Shown here: positions 55,155 to 64,000 of the stretch, piece by piece
Layout of the letters: every line of letters starts with the position of its first letter
Position numbering within the stretch: the stretch's first letter is position 1
Origin: Halosimplex carlsbadense 2-9-1
GTDB taxonomy: Archaea > Halobacteriota > Halobacteria > Halobacteriales > Haloarculaceae
DNA length: 64,000 nucleotides
Direction of reading: 5' to 3'
Assembly (NCBI RefSeq): GCF_000337455.1
Contig: NZ_AOIU01000013.1
Location: 1-64,000 of the forward strand
Program-made: the position numbers and the translations under genes
Notes under the pieces: generated by a model
Database searches by the model: none
Told to the model about the DNA's origin: nothing
What the model saw: only the letters and a program-made list of their open reading frames with translations

Positions 55155-56540
55155 ATGACCGACCTCGACTTCCTGCGCGACGCCGTCGGCGCCGACCGGG
55201 TGTCGACAGACGAGTACGCCCGCGACGAGCACGCCGGCGACTGGGGCACCCACCCCGAGGACGAGGTTCGCCCCGACGCCGTCGTCTGGCCGACGAGCAC
55301 CGAGGAGGTGTCGGCCGTCCTCGCCGGCGCCCACGAACGGGGGATCCCCGTCACCCCCTACGCCGCGGGCACCGGTCTGGAGGGCAACGCCGTTCCTGCC
55401 CACGAAGGCATCAGCATGGATACGACCCGAATGGACGCCGTACTGGACGTTCGGTCCGACGACCTCCAGATCGACGTGGAGCCGGGCGTGCTGGGGACCG
55501 CGGTCGACGAGGCCGCCGCCGAGCACGGATTGGCGTTCCCGCCGCTGCCGTCGTCGGGCGACATCTCGACGGTCGGCGGAATGATCGCGACCGACGCCAG
55601 CGGGATGCAGGCGGTGAAGTACGGCGTCGTCGCCGACTGGGTGCTCGAACTCGAAGCCGTACTCGCCGACGGCACGGTCGTGACAGCCGGAAGCGAGGCC
55701 GTCAAGTCCTCGGCCGGCTACAATCTCAAGGACCTGCTCGTCGGCAGCGAGGGGACGCTGGCCGTGGTCACGCGGGCGACGCTCCAGCTGGCGGGCCGGC
55801 CCCAGCAGGTCCGGGGCGGCCGGGCGGTGTTCGAGACGTTCGACGACGCGGCGGGCGCCATCGCCGACGCCGTCCAGTCGGGCGTCGACGTGGCGAAGAT
55901 CGAGCTGATGGGGTCGTTCGCGGCCGAGGTCGCAAACGAGTACGTCGGCACCGACCTCCCGGACGCGCCGATGGTCTTCGTCGAGTTCCACGCCGACCAC
56001 GGGATCGACGAGGAGATCGAGTTCTGCCGGACGGTGTTCGCCGACTACGACCCGCTCTCTTTCGAGATCGCCGCCGACGAGGAGATGGCCCAGCTGTGGG
56101 AACTCCGCCGCGAGATGGCCTACGCGCTCGACGAGTACCGTGCGGGCCTGCGGCCGCTGCATCCCGGCGACGTGACCGTCCCGATCGGGTCGTTCCCGGA
56201 GATCGTCCGCCGCGCCCGCGCCGAGGCCGACGAGCGCGACCTGCCGATGGCCTGCTACGGTCACGCGGGCGACGGCAACCTCCACTACGAGATCCTCGTC
56301 GACCCCGACGACGAGGCGATGGTCGAGCGCGGCGAGGCGGCCTACGCGGCGGTCGTCGAGGCGGCCATCGACCTCGGGGGGACGGCGACCGGCGAACACG
56401 GTGTCGGCCTCGGCAAGCGGCAGTTCATGGAGCGCGAACACGGCGCGGCGGCGGTCGCGGCGATGCGGTCGATCAAGGACGCGCTGGACCCCGAGGGGGT
56501 CCTGAACCCCGGGAAAGTCTTCCCCGACGACCCGGAGTGA
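55155..56540 (+). CDS. FAD-linked oxidase, D-lactate dehydrogenase/glycolate oxidase GlcD type
   Basis: A 461-residue flavoprotein. The FAD-binding PCMH domain (about 38-215) has PVTPYAAGTGLEGNAVP, PPLPSSGDISTVGGMIATDASG and AVKSSAGYNLKDLLVGSEGTL. The C-terminal cap has the ACYGHAGDGNLHYEIL metal/substrate motif and GTATGEHGVGLGK. It ends with DPEGVLNPGKVFP. The family oxidises 2-hydroxy acids (D-lactate, glycolate). No iron-sulfur partner gene is adjacent, so it may be a stand-alone enzyme. Confidence 0.9.
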   Translation: MTDLDFLRDAVGADRVSTDEYARDEHAGDWGTHPEDEVRPDAVVWPTSTEEVSAVLAGAHERGIPVTPYAAGTGLEGNAVPAHEGISMDTTRMDAVLDVRSDDLQIDVEPGVLGTAVDEAAAEHGLAFPPLPSSGDISTVGGMIATDASGMQAVKYGVVADWVLELEAVLADGTVVTAGSEAVKSSAGYNLKDLLVGSEGTLAVVTRATLQLAGRPQQVRGGRAVFETFDDAAGAIADAVQSGVDVAKIELMGSFAAEVANEYVGTDLPDAPMVFVEFHADHGIDEEIEFCRTVFADYDPLSFEIAADEEMAQLWELRREMAYALDEYRAGLRPLHPGDVTVPIGSFPEIVRRARAEADERDLPMACYGHAGDGNLHYEILVDPDDEAMVERGEAAYAAVVEAAIDLGGTATGEHGVGLGKRQFMEREHGAAAVAAMRSIKDALDPEGVLNPGKVFPDDPE

Positions 56541-56571
56541 GTAGCGGACGCCGCCGTTCGCGACCCGTCGG

Positions 56572-57507
56572 TCAGGTACAGTCGACGCCGGGGCCGGTGT
56601 AGATCTGGCCGGCGGCGGCGTCGTCGGTGCGGAACAGTTCGGTCCCGTCGATCAGGATCTGGTTGTTGTACCCGCCGTCCATCCGGAGGAACTTGAACCG
56701 GCTCTCCGAACAGCCGGGCTCGAACAGCATGTACACGTCGTCGGTCGGTTCGACGGCGCCCGGAGTCACTCGTACTTCGTCACCGTCGACCTCGAAGGCG
56801 TCTGCCATCTCGGCGCGCTCGTCGTCCGATGGCGGCGAGCGCCAGTCGGTGACGCTCCCGACGTTGTCGGGGAAGACGACGACGTAGACGGGCGACCCGA
56901 CCCCTTCGAGGGTCCGGTCGTAGCGCTCGACGTACACCCAGGGGTTCGTCGTCGGGAAGTCGGTGTCGCCGACGACGCTGTTCGGGCCGTCGGGGTCGAT
57001 GGCCAGCGTGAACTCGTAGCCCTCGTCGGCGAGCGGAACCTGTCGGCTCCCCACCTGGGCGTAGGCGAACCGGGCGGCCGAGCCGGAGAAGTCGCACGCC
57101 GTCGGCGCCCGCACGTCGTGGTCCTCGATCAGGTACGTGCGGTCGTCGCCCGCGTCGGCGCGTACCCGGACGGTGTCGCCCTCGTTCAGACAGCGCAGCC
57201 GCCGCGCCTCCTCGGTGTTCCCCCCGTCCCACGAGTACGCCTCGCGGCCGTTGACGAGGAGCGTGAACGGGACGCCCTCCTCCATGTACTGGGGGTCGAC
57301 GACGACGGCCCCGTCGTCGCGTTCGATACCGAAATCCGCCCCCGGACGGACCGACTCCTCGCCGTCGCTCGGCAGGAAGGTCAGCGCGCCGACGACGAGC
57401 ACCATCGACACCACGAGCGTCACCGCGACCAGCAGGACGACCGAGAGCACGGACGTCACGCCGCGCTCCCGGTCCTCTCTCGCCCCGTCCTCCGCGTCTC
57501 CGAACAT
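56572..57507 (-). CDS. Type IV pilin-like surface protein
   Basis: A 311-residue protein. The N-terminus (EDRERGVTSVLSVVLLVAVTLVV) has the charged leader, a likely PibD prepilin cleavage near RG-VTSV, and the hydrophobic assembly helix of archaeal pilins (about 17-45). The remainder is an extracellular beta-rich domain containing cysteines (near 105, 138, 268 and 310) that could form disulfides. It is an unusually large pilin, about twice normal size. It converges with the FAD oxidase gene. Confidence 0.78.
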   Translation of the reverse strand: MFGDAEDGAREDRERGVTSVLSVVLLVAVTLVVSMVLVVGALTFLPSDGEESVRPGADFGIERDDGAVVVDPQYMEEGVPFTLLVNGREAYSWDGGNTEEARRLRCLNEGDTVRVRADAGDDRTYLIEDHDVRAPTACDFSGSAARFAYAQVGSRQVPLADEGYEFTLAIDPDGPNSVVGDTDFPTTNPWVYVERYDRTLEGVGSPVYVVVFPDNVGSVTDWRSPPSDDERAEMADAFEVDGDEVRVTPGAVEPTDDVYMLFEPGCSESRFKFLRMDGGYNNQILIDGTELFRTDDAAAGQIYTGPGVDCT

Positions 57508-57615
57508 CGCTGCTTGCCCGACCGTTTCTCGCTATCCGTCATAAGCGACAGGTCCCGATTTCGGCGTCTGATACCGACAGCGGGGCGCACGGCGGTGACT
57601 TCCTCGGCCAGACAC

Positions 57616-58629
57616 TCACTCCGGCGCCAGTGCCCGCATCGTCGCCGAAATTTCGTCGGGCTCGGCACCCCGTGGGAACGACACCGAAACGGCGTCGACG
57701 CCGTCGATCGACTCCCAGTCGGCGTAGCGCTCCCGGCACTCGTCGGGCGTCCCGGCGATCCCCAGGTCGTCGAGCAGTTCGTCCGAGATCGCGGCCAGCG
57801 CGGCCTCCTGGTTCCCGTTGGCCCACTCGCTCGCGATCTCGATCGCCTCGTCCTCGTAGCCCTGCCGTTCGAGGGCCTCGCGGTAGAAGGTCCCCATGGC
57901 GCCGACGTAGAACGCGAGGTGGTTCCGGGCCAGCTCCCGGGCGCGCTCGCGCTCGTCCAGCGCGATACACGGCAGCGAGAGCGTCACGCGCAACGATTCG
58001 GGATCGCGGTCCCCGAGTTCGGCGCCCCGACGGAGGTCCGCCAGCCGGTCGCGCAGGCCCTCCCGCGTCAGCATCAGCGCGTGCCAGCCGTCGGCGAACC
58101 GCCCCGCCAGCTCCACGGATTTGGGTCCCATCCCCGCGGCGTCGATCCCCGGAAGCGTATCCGGTGGATCACAGCGGAGACGCAGCCCCGAGAGCTGGAA
58201 GATATCGCCGTCGTACTCGACGGGGTCGCCCGAGAGCACGAGACGGACGATATCGATAGTCTCGCGGGTTCGCCGGAGCGGGTTCCCGTACTCGACGCCG
58301 TGCCATCCCTCGACGACGGCGGGACCGCTCGGGCCGAGCCCGACGCGCAGGCGCCCGTCGGAGACCTCCTGGAGCGTGGCAGCGGTCTGGCCGATCAGCG
58401 CCGGCGACCGCGAGTAGACGTTCGCGATGGAGGTGCCGATCCCGATGTCCTCGGTGCGCTCGGCGATGGCCGTCAGCGTCGTCACGGCGTCGCGACCCCA
58501 GGTCTCGGGCACCCAGGCCCGCTCGTAGCCCAGACCCTCGGCCTCGCGGGCGAAGTCGACGAGGGTGTCGATCGAGGGCTGGGCGGCGACCGGCAGGAAG
58601 ACATCGCGGGTCGGTCCGCCGTCGGTCAC
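57616..58629 (-). CDS. F420-dependent LLM-class oxidoreductase
   Basis: A 337-residue luciferase-like monooxygenase fold enzyme. Family landmarks: FAREAEGLGYERAWVPETWGRDAVTTL near the start, IGTSIANVYSRSPALIGQTAATLQEVSDGRLRVGLGPSG, GWHGVEYGNPLRRTRE, and AGMGPKSVELAGRFADGW. Archaeal members use coenzyme F420, which haloarchaea make. The substrate is unknown. It is followed by the pilin gene with a 108-bp gap and preceded by thiC with a 116-bp gap. Confidence 0.87.
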   Translation of the reverse strand: MTDGGPTRDVFLPVAAQPSIDTLVDFAREAEGLGYERAWVPETWGRDAVTTLTAIAERTEDIGIGTSIANVYSRSPALIGQTAATLQEVSDGRLRVGLGPSGPAVVEGWHGVEYGNPLRRTRETIDIVRLVLSGDPVEYDGDIFQLSGLRLRCDPPDTLPGIDAAGMGPKSVELAGRFADGWHALMLTREGLRDRLADLRRGAELGDRDPESLRVTLSLPCIALDERERARELARNHLAFYVGAMGTFYREALERQGYEDEAIEIASEWANGNQEAALAAISDELLDDLGIAGTPDECRERYADWESIDGVDAVSVSFPRGAEPDEISATMRALAPE

Positions 58630-58745
58630 TGCGGACCCTCCGTGGTATCAGATCCCATACGATCACTCGGGCGCGGAGGTCCAAATAGACCCGTAGCACT
58701 CGCGACAACTAACTCGGTGTTTGAAGTTGTCGGGACCGGTCGTCT

Positions 58746-60200
<1,455 letters not shown>

Positions 60201-60220
60201 TTACTAGGTTATACCACTGG

Positions 60221-60229
60221 ATTATAAAC
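60221..60229 (-). promoter_or_regulatory. TATA box of thiC
   Basis: On the minus strand GTTTATAAT is centred about 28 bp before the thiC ATG. Confidence 0.6.
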
Positions 60230-60338
60230 ATTGGTGGTCCGACCGGTTGCGGGTGCGACAGCGGTCGCTACCGGACGGATCGGTCACGAGAAGATGAAGC
60301 CGGACGACGCGGTGGGAGTCGGTGCCGATATCGGGCTG

Positions 60339-60638
60339 CTACCAGTCCCCGATGAGCCTGTTGGGGGTGTCGGAGTCCTGCTTCTCGTCCTCCGAGGGCG
60401 GGGAGGCGTCCCGGCTGGCGACGGTCCGGAGGACGAGACAGCCGCCGAGGAAGGCGACGAAGCCGACCGCGCCCCGCCGGATGCCGACGTCCGGCGCCCC
60501 CACTACCGGTCCGTCGGCGATCGCGATTTCGAAGGCGACCTCGGCCGTCACGGCGCCACCGACCAGAAGCAGCGCGAGCGCGACGACGGTGCCCACGACG
60601 GAGACGAGCCGTTCGTTCGACACGGGTCGGGATACCAT
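60339..60638 (-). CDS. 99-residue membrane protein, tandem paralogue 1
   Basis: One of three tandem paralogues of 99 residues. It has two or three hydrophobic helices: RLVSVVGTVVALALLLVGG (10-28), an AEVAFEIAIA stretch and RRGAVGFVAFLGGCLVL (54-70). A hydrophilic Asp/Pro/Arg C-terminal tail follows. It aligns along its length with the proteins at 60760 and 61056 (shared RLVS start, a middle acidic/polar segment and GxxG in the last helix). It is separated by 121 bp from its upstream paralogue. Function is unknown. Confidence 0.72.
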   Translation of the reverse strand: MVSRPVSNERLVSVVGTVVALALLLVGGAVTAEVAFEIAIADGPVVGAPDVGIRRGAVGFVAFLGGCLVLRTVASRDASPPSEDEKQDSDTPNRLIGDW

Positions 60639-60759
60639 ATCGATGATTCGACCTGTCGGTTGATAATCTTTTTCACGAGGCGGGGTTCCGGGACGACGAG
60701 CGGGAACGACCGGCGAGACAAGCCCGTCGCGCTCGAACTCGGCCACCCCGCCTGGCGAA

Positions 60760-61059
60760 TCACGGACCCCGGGCGCGGGTGGTCCCCGTGGTCGCGTCGC
60801 CGTCGTCCGCGGCGGCGTCGGGGTCGTCCCGGCCGCCGCCAGCCGAAAGGAGCGTGTAGCCGGCGACGGCGGCGGCGACCCCGACGGCCCCGTGCCGGAC
60901 ACTCGGCCCGGGGACCCCGAGCGATCGCCCCGAAGCCAGCAGCAGCAGCTCGAGCGCGGTCTCGGTCGCCACTGCGACGCCGCCGACCGTCAGGGCGAGC
61001 CCGGCGAGGATCACCAGGAGCGAGACGAGCCGCCGACCCCGGGACGGTGCGCGGCTCAC
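60760..61059 (-). CDS. 99-residue membrane protein, tandem paralogue 2
   Basis: Second paralogue, also 99 residues. It has RLVSLLVILAGLALTVGG as first helix, TETALELLLLASGRSLGVP in the middle and RHGAVGVAAAVAGYTLLSAGG as last helix, followed by a polar tail. The GTG start overlaps the stop of paralogue 3 in a GTGA arrangement, so the pair is translationally coupled. Function is unknown. Confidence 0.72.
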   Translation of the reverse strand: MSRAPSRGRRLVSLLVILAGLALTVGGVAVATETALELLLLASGRSLGVPGPSVRHGAVGVAAAVAGYTLLSAGGGRDDPDAAADDGDATTGTTRARGP

Positions 61060-61355
61060 GTGTCGAACTGGTAGGCGTCGGCGGCCCGGGACTCGGACGG
61101 CCGAACGTCCGGTTCGTCCGGGTCGGCGTCCGCGTCGAGCGTCCGACCGAGCAGGAGATAGCCCGCGACGCCGAGCGCCAGGCCGACGCCCGCCTGCGGG
61201 CCGACGCTGACCGGCGTTTCGAGCGTCCGCCCGGCGGCGAACAGCAGCTGGTAAGCGGTGAGGCCCGCCATCGCGATGCCCAGCCCGAGCAGTCCGTAGC
61301 CGAGCAGCGTTCCGCCGACCGACGCGAGCCGCTCGCGGCCGTTCGATCGGTCCAT
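61056..61355 (-). CDS. 99-residue membrane protein, tandem paralogue 3
   Basis: Third paralogue, again 99 residues from the ATG at 61355. Helix one is RLASVGGTLLGYGLLGLGI, the middle is AYQLLFAAGRTLETP, the last helix is GVGLALGVAGYLLLGRTL, then an acidic tail. It is the first gene of the array in transcription order. The identity to the others is moderate, meaning an old duplication. Function is unknown. Confidence 0.72.
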   Translation of the reverse strand: MDRSNGRERLASVGGTLLGYGLLGLGIAMAGLTAYQLLFAAGRTLETPVSVGPQAGVGLALGVAGYLLLGRTLDADADPDEPDVRPSESRAADAYQFDT

Positions 61356-61491
61356 ACTGTCGCTTCGAATCGGTCTCTGATTAAAGTTGTCACCCACCGG
61401 ACCGCTTCGGTTGCGGGACCGGTTCGGGCCGTCGACACCGCACTCGGCCCGGGCGCGAAAACCCTAACCGTGCCGGCGACAACGACCGGAT

Positions 61492-61596
61492 ATGAACCCC
61501 CTCGAACTGGACCGTCAGCAGATCATGGCGCTCATCATGGTGTTCCTGATGATCGGGTCCGCGGTGGTCTACGTGCTCGCCTACGCGCTCGGGTGA
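61492..61596 (+). CDS. 34-residue single-TM microprotein
   Basis: A 34-residue protein, mostly one hydrophobic helix (IMALIMVFLMIGSAVVYVLAYAL) after a short charged N-terminus (MNPLELDRQQ). The clean boundaries, the ATG and the hydrophobic pattern favour a real small membrane protein, but it is too short for codon evidence. It is divergent from the paralogue array and precedes the DUF123 gene by 130 bp. Confidence 0.5.
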   Translation: MNPLELDRQQIMALIMVFLMIGSAVVYVLAYALG

Positions 61597-61726
61597 CCGC
61601 TTCACTGATTCTGACAGTCAGGTCCGGTCGCACCAGCAGTCGGACCGGCGAGCGAGCGTCGCTCCCGGAACGGGTCCCCGCCGGAACCCGCCAGGCACTT
61701 GCCGGCGGCCGCCCGAGTGGGCGGCG

Positions 61727-62167
61727 ATGACCGAGGGGACGTACACGCTGGTCGTCGAACTGGCCGAGCCGGCGACGATCGAGGTGGGAGCGCTGGGCGA
61801 GGTCGAGTTCGCGGCGGGCGCCTACGCCTACACCGGGAGCGCGTTCGGGCCCGGCGGGTTCGCCCGCGTCGAGCGCCACCGCGAGCTGGCCGCCGGTGAG
61901 CGCGACGCCCGCCACTGGCACATCGACTACCTGCTGGGCCACTCCGACGCCGGCGTCGCGGCGGTCGTCCGGACGGCCGACGCCGACGTGGAGTGTGCGG
62001 TCAGTCGAACGCTCGCTGAGGGGGACGACATCGAGCGCGTCGCGGGGTTCGGTGCCTCGGACTGCGACTGCGACGCGCATCTAGTTCACGCCGCCGGGGG
62101 CGACCGACTCCGGCGGGCCGTCGAGCGCGCTCACGGGGCCGCCGACGCGGCGGGCGGTAACGGGTGA
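61727..62167 (+). CDS. DUF123 (GIY-YIG-related) domain protein
   Basis: A 146-residue soluble protein with the DUF123 fold, a small GIY-YIG-like domain. Visible landmarks are GTYTLVVELAEP, YAYTGSAFGPGG, ARVERHREL and ARHWHIDYLLGHS. Archaeal versions occur alone or fused to endonuclease III. The GIY-YIG motif is degenerate, and nuclease activity is unproven. The gene is 76 bp before the sensor gene on the same strand. Confidence 0.88.
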   Translation: MTEGTYTLVVELAEPATIEVGALGEVEFAAGAYAYTGSAFGPGGFARVERHRELAAGERDARHWHIDYLLGHSDAGVAAVVRTADADVECAVSRTLAEGDDIERVAGFGASDCDCDAHLVHAAGGDRLRRAVERAHGAADAAGGNG

Positions 62168-62243
62168 CCGACCGGCACGCGAACTGAAAGAACCTCCCAG
62201 GCTTATGGTCCGGGTCCCCGAACACCGGGTAGACCGGCCAGCC

Positions 62244-64000
62244 ATGAGCGCGACACCGACGACGATCCGCGTCCTGCACGTCGACGACGACCCGGACCTC
62301 TCGGCGCTGGTCGCGTCGGCGCTCGAACGCGAGGACGACCGGTTCGAGGTGGTGACGGCGACGAGCCCGGACGAGGGACTGGAGACGCTCGGCGCCGAGC
62401 GCGTCGACTGCGTCGTCAGCGACTACGACATGCCCGGGACGAACGGGATCGAGTTCCTCGAGCGCGTCCGCGCCGACCATCCCGACCTCCCGTTCGTCCT
62501 CTACACGGGCAAAGGGAGCGAGGAGGTGGCGAGCGACGCCATCTCCGCGGGGGTGACGGACTACCTGCAGAAAGGGACCGGGACCGACCAGTACGCGCTG
62601 CTGGCCAACCGGATCGACAACGCCGTCTCGGCAGCCCGCTCGCGGCGGGCGCTTTCCGATCGCAACCGTCGACTGGAGACGTTGATCAGCAACCTCCCAG
62701 GGATCGTCTACCGCTGCGAGAACGACCCCGACTGGCCCATGGAGTTCGTCGCCGGCGAGTGCGAAGAGATCACCGGCTACGACGCCGCGACGCTGGTGTC
62801 TGACGATGTGATCTGGGGGGAGGACGTGCTCCACCCCGACGACCGCGACCGGATGTGGGAGGCGACTCAGTCGGCGTTGAACGGCCGAGAGCCCTTCGAA
62901 GTCACCTACCGGATCTGGACCGCCGACGGCGAGATCCGGTGGATGTGGGAGCGCGGGCGGGCGATCAGTGGTGACGGCGGCGATATCGAGTGCATCGAGG
63001 GGTTCATCACCGACGTGACCGAGCGCAAGGAGCGCGAGCAGACGCTCGAACGCTACCGGAGCATGGTCGACGCGATGCCCCACTCGGCGTGTATCTACGA
63101 CGCCGACGGCCGCTTCGCCGTCGTCAACGACCACCTCGCGGAGTTCATGGGGACGGCCCCGGAGGAACTGGTGGGGACCAAGAGCGTGCTCGTCGAGGAG
63201 ATCCGGGCGGAAGCCGACGGTGACCCGTTCCGGGCGCTGGTCGCGGGCGAGCGCCAGACGTTCCGCGGCGAGGTCGAGGCGCGGTTCCCCGGCCACGGAC
63301 GAGCGATCGTCGACTACCGGCTGGCGCGCCTGGATATCGACGGCGAACTGGACGGCGTCGTCGCTATCGGTCGCGACGTGACCGAACGCCGCGAGCGCGA
63401 GCGGGAACTGGAGGCGACCGGCGCCCGCCTGGAGGCGCTGGTGGACAACTCCCCGGACATGATCCACGTGCTCGACCCCGATGGGCGGATCGCCGACGCG
63501 AACCCGCGGCTCTGCGACGTGCTGAACCGCGAGCAAGGCGAGTTGCTCGGGACCGCAATCTGGGAGATCGACGAGACGATCGACCCCGAGACGGCGCGGT
63601 CGCTGCTCGACCGGATGGCGGTCGGCGAGTCCCGGAAGTTCGACAGTCGCTATCGCCGGGCCGACGGGTCGACGGTTCCCGTGGAGGTCAATCTGGTCCG
63701 GGTCGACCTCCGCGGAGCGGACCGGTATCTCGCCATCTCGCGGGACATCACAGAGCGCAAGCGCCGCGAGGACGCGCTGGCGGCGCTCACCGACGCGATC
63801 GAGGGGTTCATGGACGCCCCGGACCCGGAGACCGTCGCCGAACACGCCGTCGAAACCGCACGGTCCGTTCTCGGCCGCGACGTCAACGGGGCCTGGCTGG
63901 CCGACGACGCGGGCGAGCGGCTCCGCCCGGTCGTCCAGACCGAGGCAGCCACCGCGCTGTTCGACGAGATCCCCGCGTTCGACGGCGAGGGCGGTGGCAG
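62244..64000 (+). CDS. Multi-PAS sensor with N-terminal receiver domain, 3' end outside window
   Basis: The first 585 codons of a signalling protein are present; the frame is open to the right edge. Order: receiver domain (8-125; D14-D16 pocket, phosphoacceptor D60 in SDYDMPG, then YTGKGSEEVASDAISAGVTDYLQKG), PAS (about 146-258, ISNLPGIVYRCENDPDWPMEF), PAS (about 272-388), PAS (about 395-508, LVDNSPDMIHVLDPDGRI), and the start of a GAF (from about 515). Typical haloarchaeal proteins of this type end in a histidine kinase, or in a Bat-type HTH; which is outside the window. Confidence 0.9.
   Translation, partial: MSATPTTIRVLHVDDDPDLSALVASALEREDDRFEVVTATSPDEGLETLGAERVDCVVSDYDMPGTNGIEFLERVRADHPDLPFVLYTGKGSEEVASDAISAGVTDYLQKGTGTDQYALLANRIDNAVSAARSRRALSDRNRRLETLISNLPGIVYRCENDPDWPMEFVAGECEEITGYDAATLVSDDVIWGEDVLHPDDRDRMWEATQSALNGREPFEVTYRIWTADGEIRWMWERGRAISGDGGDIECIEGFITDVTERKEREQTLERYRSMVDAMPHSACIYDADGRFAVVNDHLAEFMGTAPEELVGTKSVLVEEIRAEADGDPFRALVAGERQTFRGEVEARFPGHGRAIVDYRLARLDIDGELDGVVAIGRDVTERRERERELEATGARLEALVDNSPDMIHVLDPDGRIADANPRLCDVLNREQGELLGTAIWEIDETIDPETARSLLDRMAVGESRKFDSRYRRADGSTVPVEVNLVRVDLRGADRYLAISRDITERKRREDALAALTDAIEGFMDAPDPETVAEHAVETARSVLGRDVNGAWLADDAGERLRPVVQTEAATALFDEIPAFDGEGGG

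Noticed and set aside
62001-63845. A 614-codon minus-strand open frame
   Set aside because: It is antisense to the multi-PAS sensor, whose domains are unmistakable; it also lacks any recognisable motif.

Overview
The window is a piece of haloarchaeal (class Halobacteria) chromosome. The signs are very high GC, strongly acidic proteins, archaeal information-processing genes (Spt5, SecE, SRP19, Gar1, FEN1, GatE, DtdA), haloarchaeal regulators (HalX response regulator, Bat-type HTH protein, soluble Htr-type transducer), Tat and PGF-CTERM secretion signals, and TATA boxes about 26-31 bp before many start codons, as expected for leaderless mRNAs. I cannot fix the genus. About 66 protein genes are supported. 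Most are core or conserved haloarchaeal genes. I saw no rRNA, tRNA, CRISPR array, insertion sequence, integrase or toxin/defence island.

Layout. 1-660: truncated site-2 protease. 813-6406: hypothetical protein, secE-spt5, RCK-gated K+ channel, UlaG-like hydrolase and ftsZ1. 6721-9514: dtdA and a Na+/Ca2+ exchanger. 9667-14504: aroE, a helix-hairpin-helix protein and a tightly packed pabB-pabA-pabC operon. 14505-19769: reductase-like protein, methyltransferase, endonuclease V, AN1-rhomboid protease, HalX regulator and CAP-domain protein. 19874-23698: divergent corrinoid uptake genes btuCD and btuF. 23779-23966: a highly structured intergenic element. 24103-24628: SRP19-gar1. 24748-32085: membrane proteins (DUF5518, PAP2, presenilin homologue, DUF3054), small zinc-ribbon proteins, an ornithine cyclodeaminase homologue, a methyltransferase and a GNAT protein. 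32110-35619: membrane zinc-ribbon protein, FEN1 and a Tat-exported DUF7282 protein. 35657-39943: transducer plus Bat-like regulator. 40060-46784: two lipoproteins, fumC, gatE and two coupled membrane proteins. 46800-51909: cellulase-like protein, TrmJ-type methyltransferase with a coupled partner, zinc-ribbon membrane protein, dihydropteroate synthase and MptE. 52137-58629: Tat lipoprotein deacetylase, APH-like kinase, FAD oxidase, pilin-like protein and F420-type oxidoreductase. 58746-61596: thiC, three tandem paralogous 99-aa membrane proteins and a 34-aa membrane microprotein. 61727-64000: DUF123 protein and a truncated multi-PAS sensor.

Functional links. aroE (shikimate branch) and pabBAC lead from chorismate to p-aminobenzoate. 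A dihydropteroate synthase-like gene and the archaeal pterin pyrophosphokinase mptE lie 35 kb away, so much of a tetrahydropterin/folate route is visible. btuCDF forms a complete corrinoid ABC importer whose two transcription units share one promoter region with a symmetric operator candidate. secE, SRP19, the rhomboid, the presenilin homologue and the S2P protease are all parts of membrane-protein biogenesis and intramembrane proteolysis.

The best candidates for something undescribed are the three-stem intergenic element before SRP19 (23779-23966), the promoter-preceded hairpin before mptE (51003-51086), the inverted repeat in the btu promoter, and the triple membrane-protein array at 60339-61355. 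Nothing here looks like a complete new defence or metabolic system.
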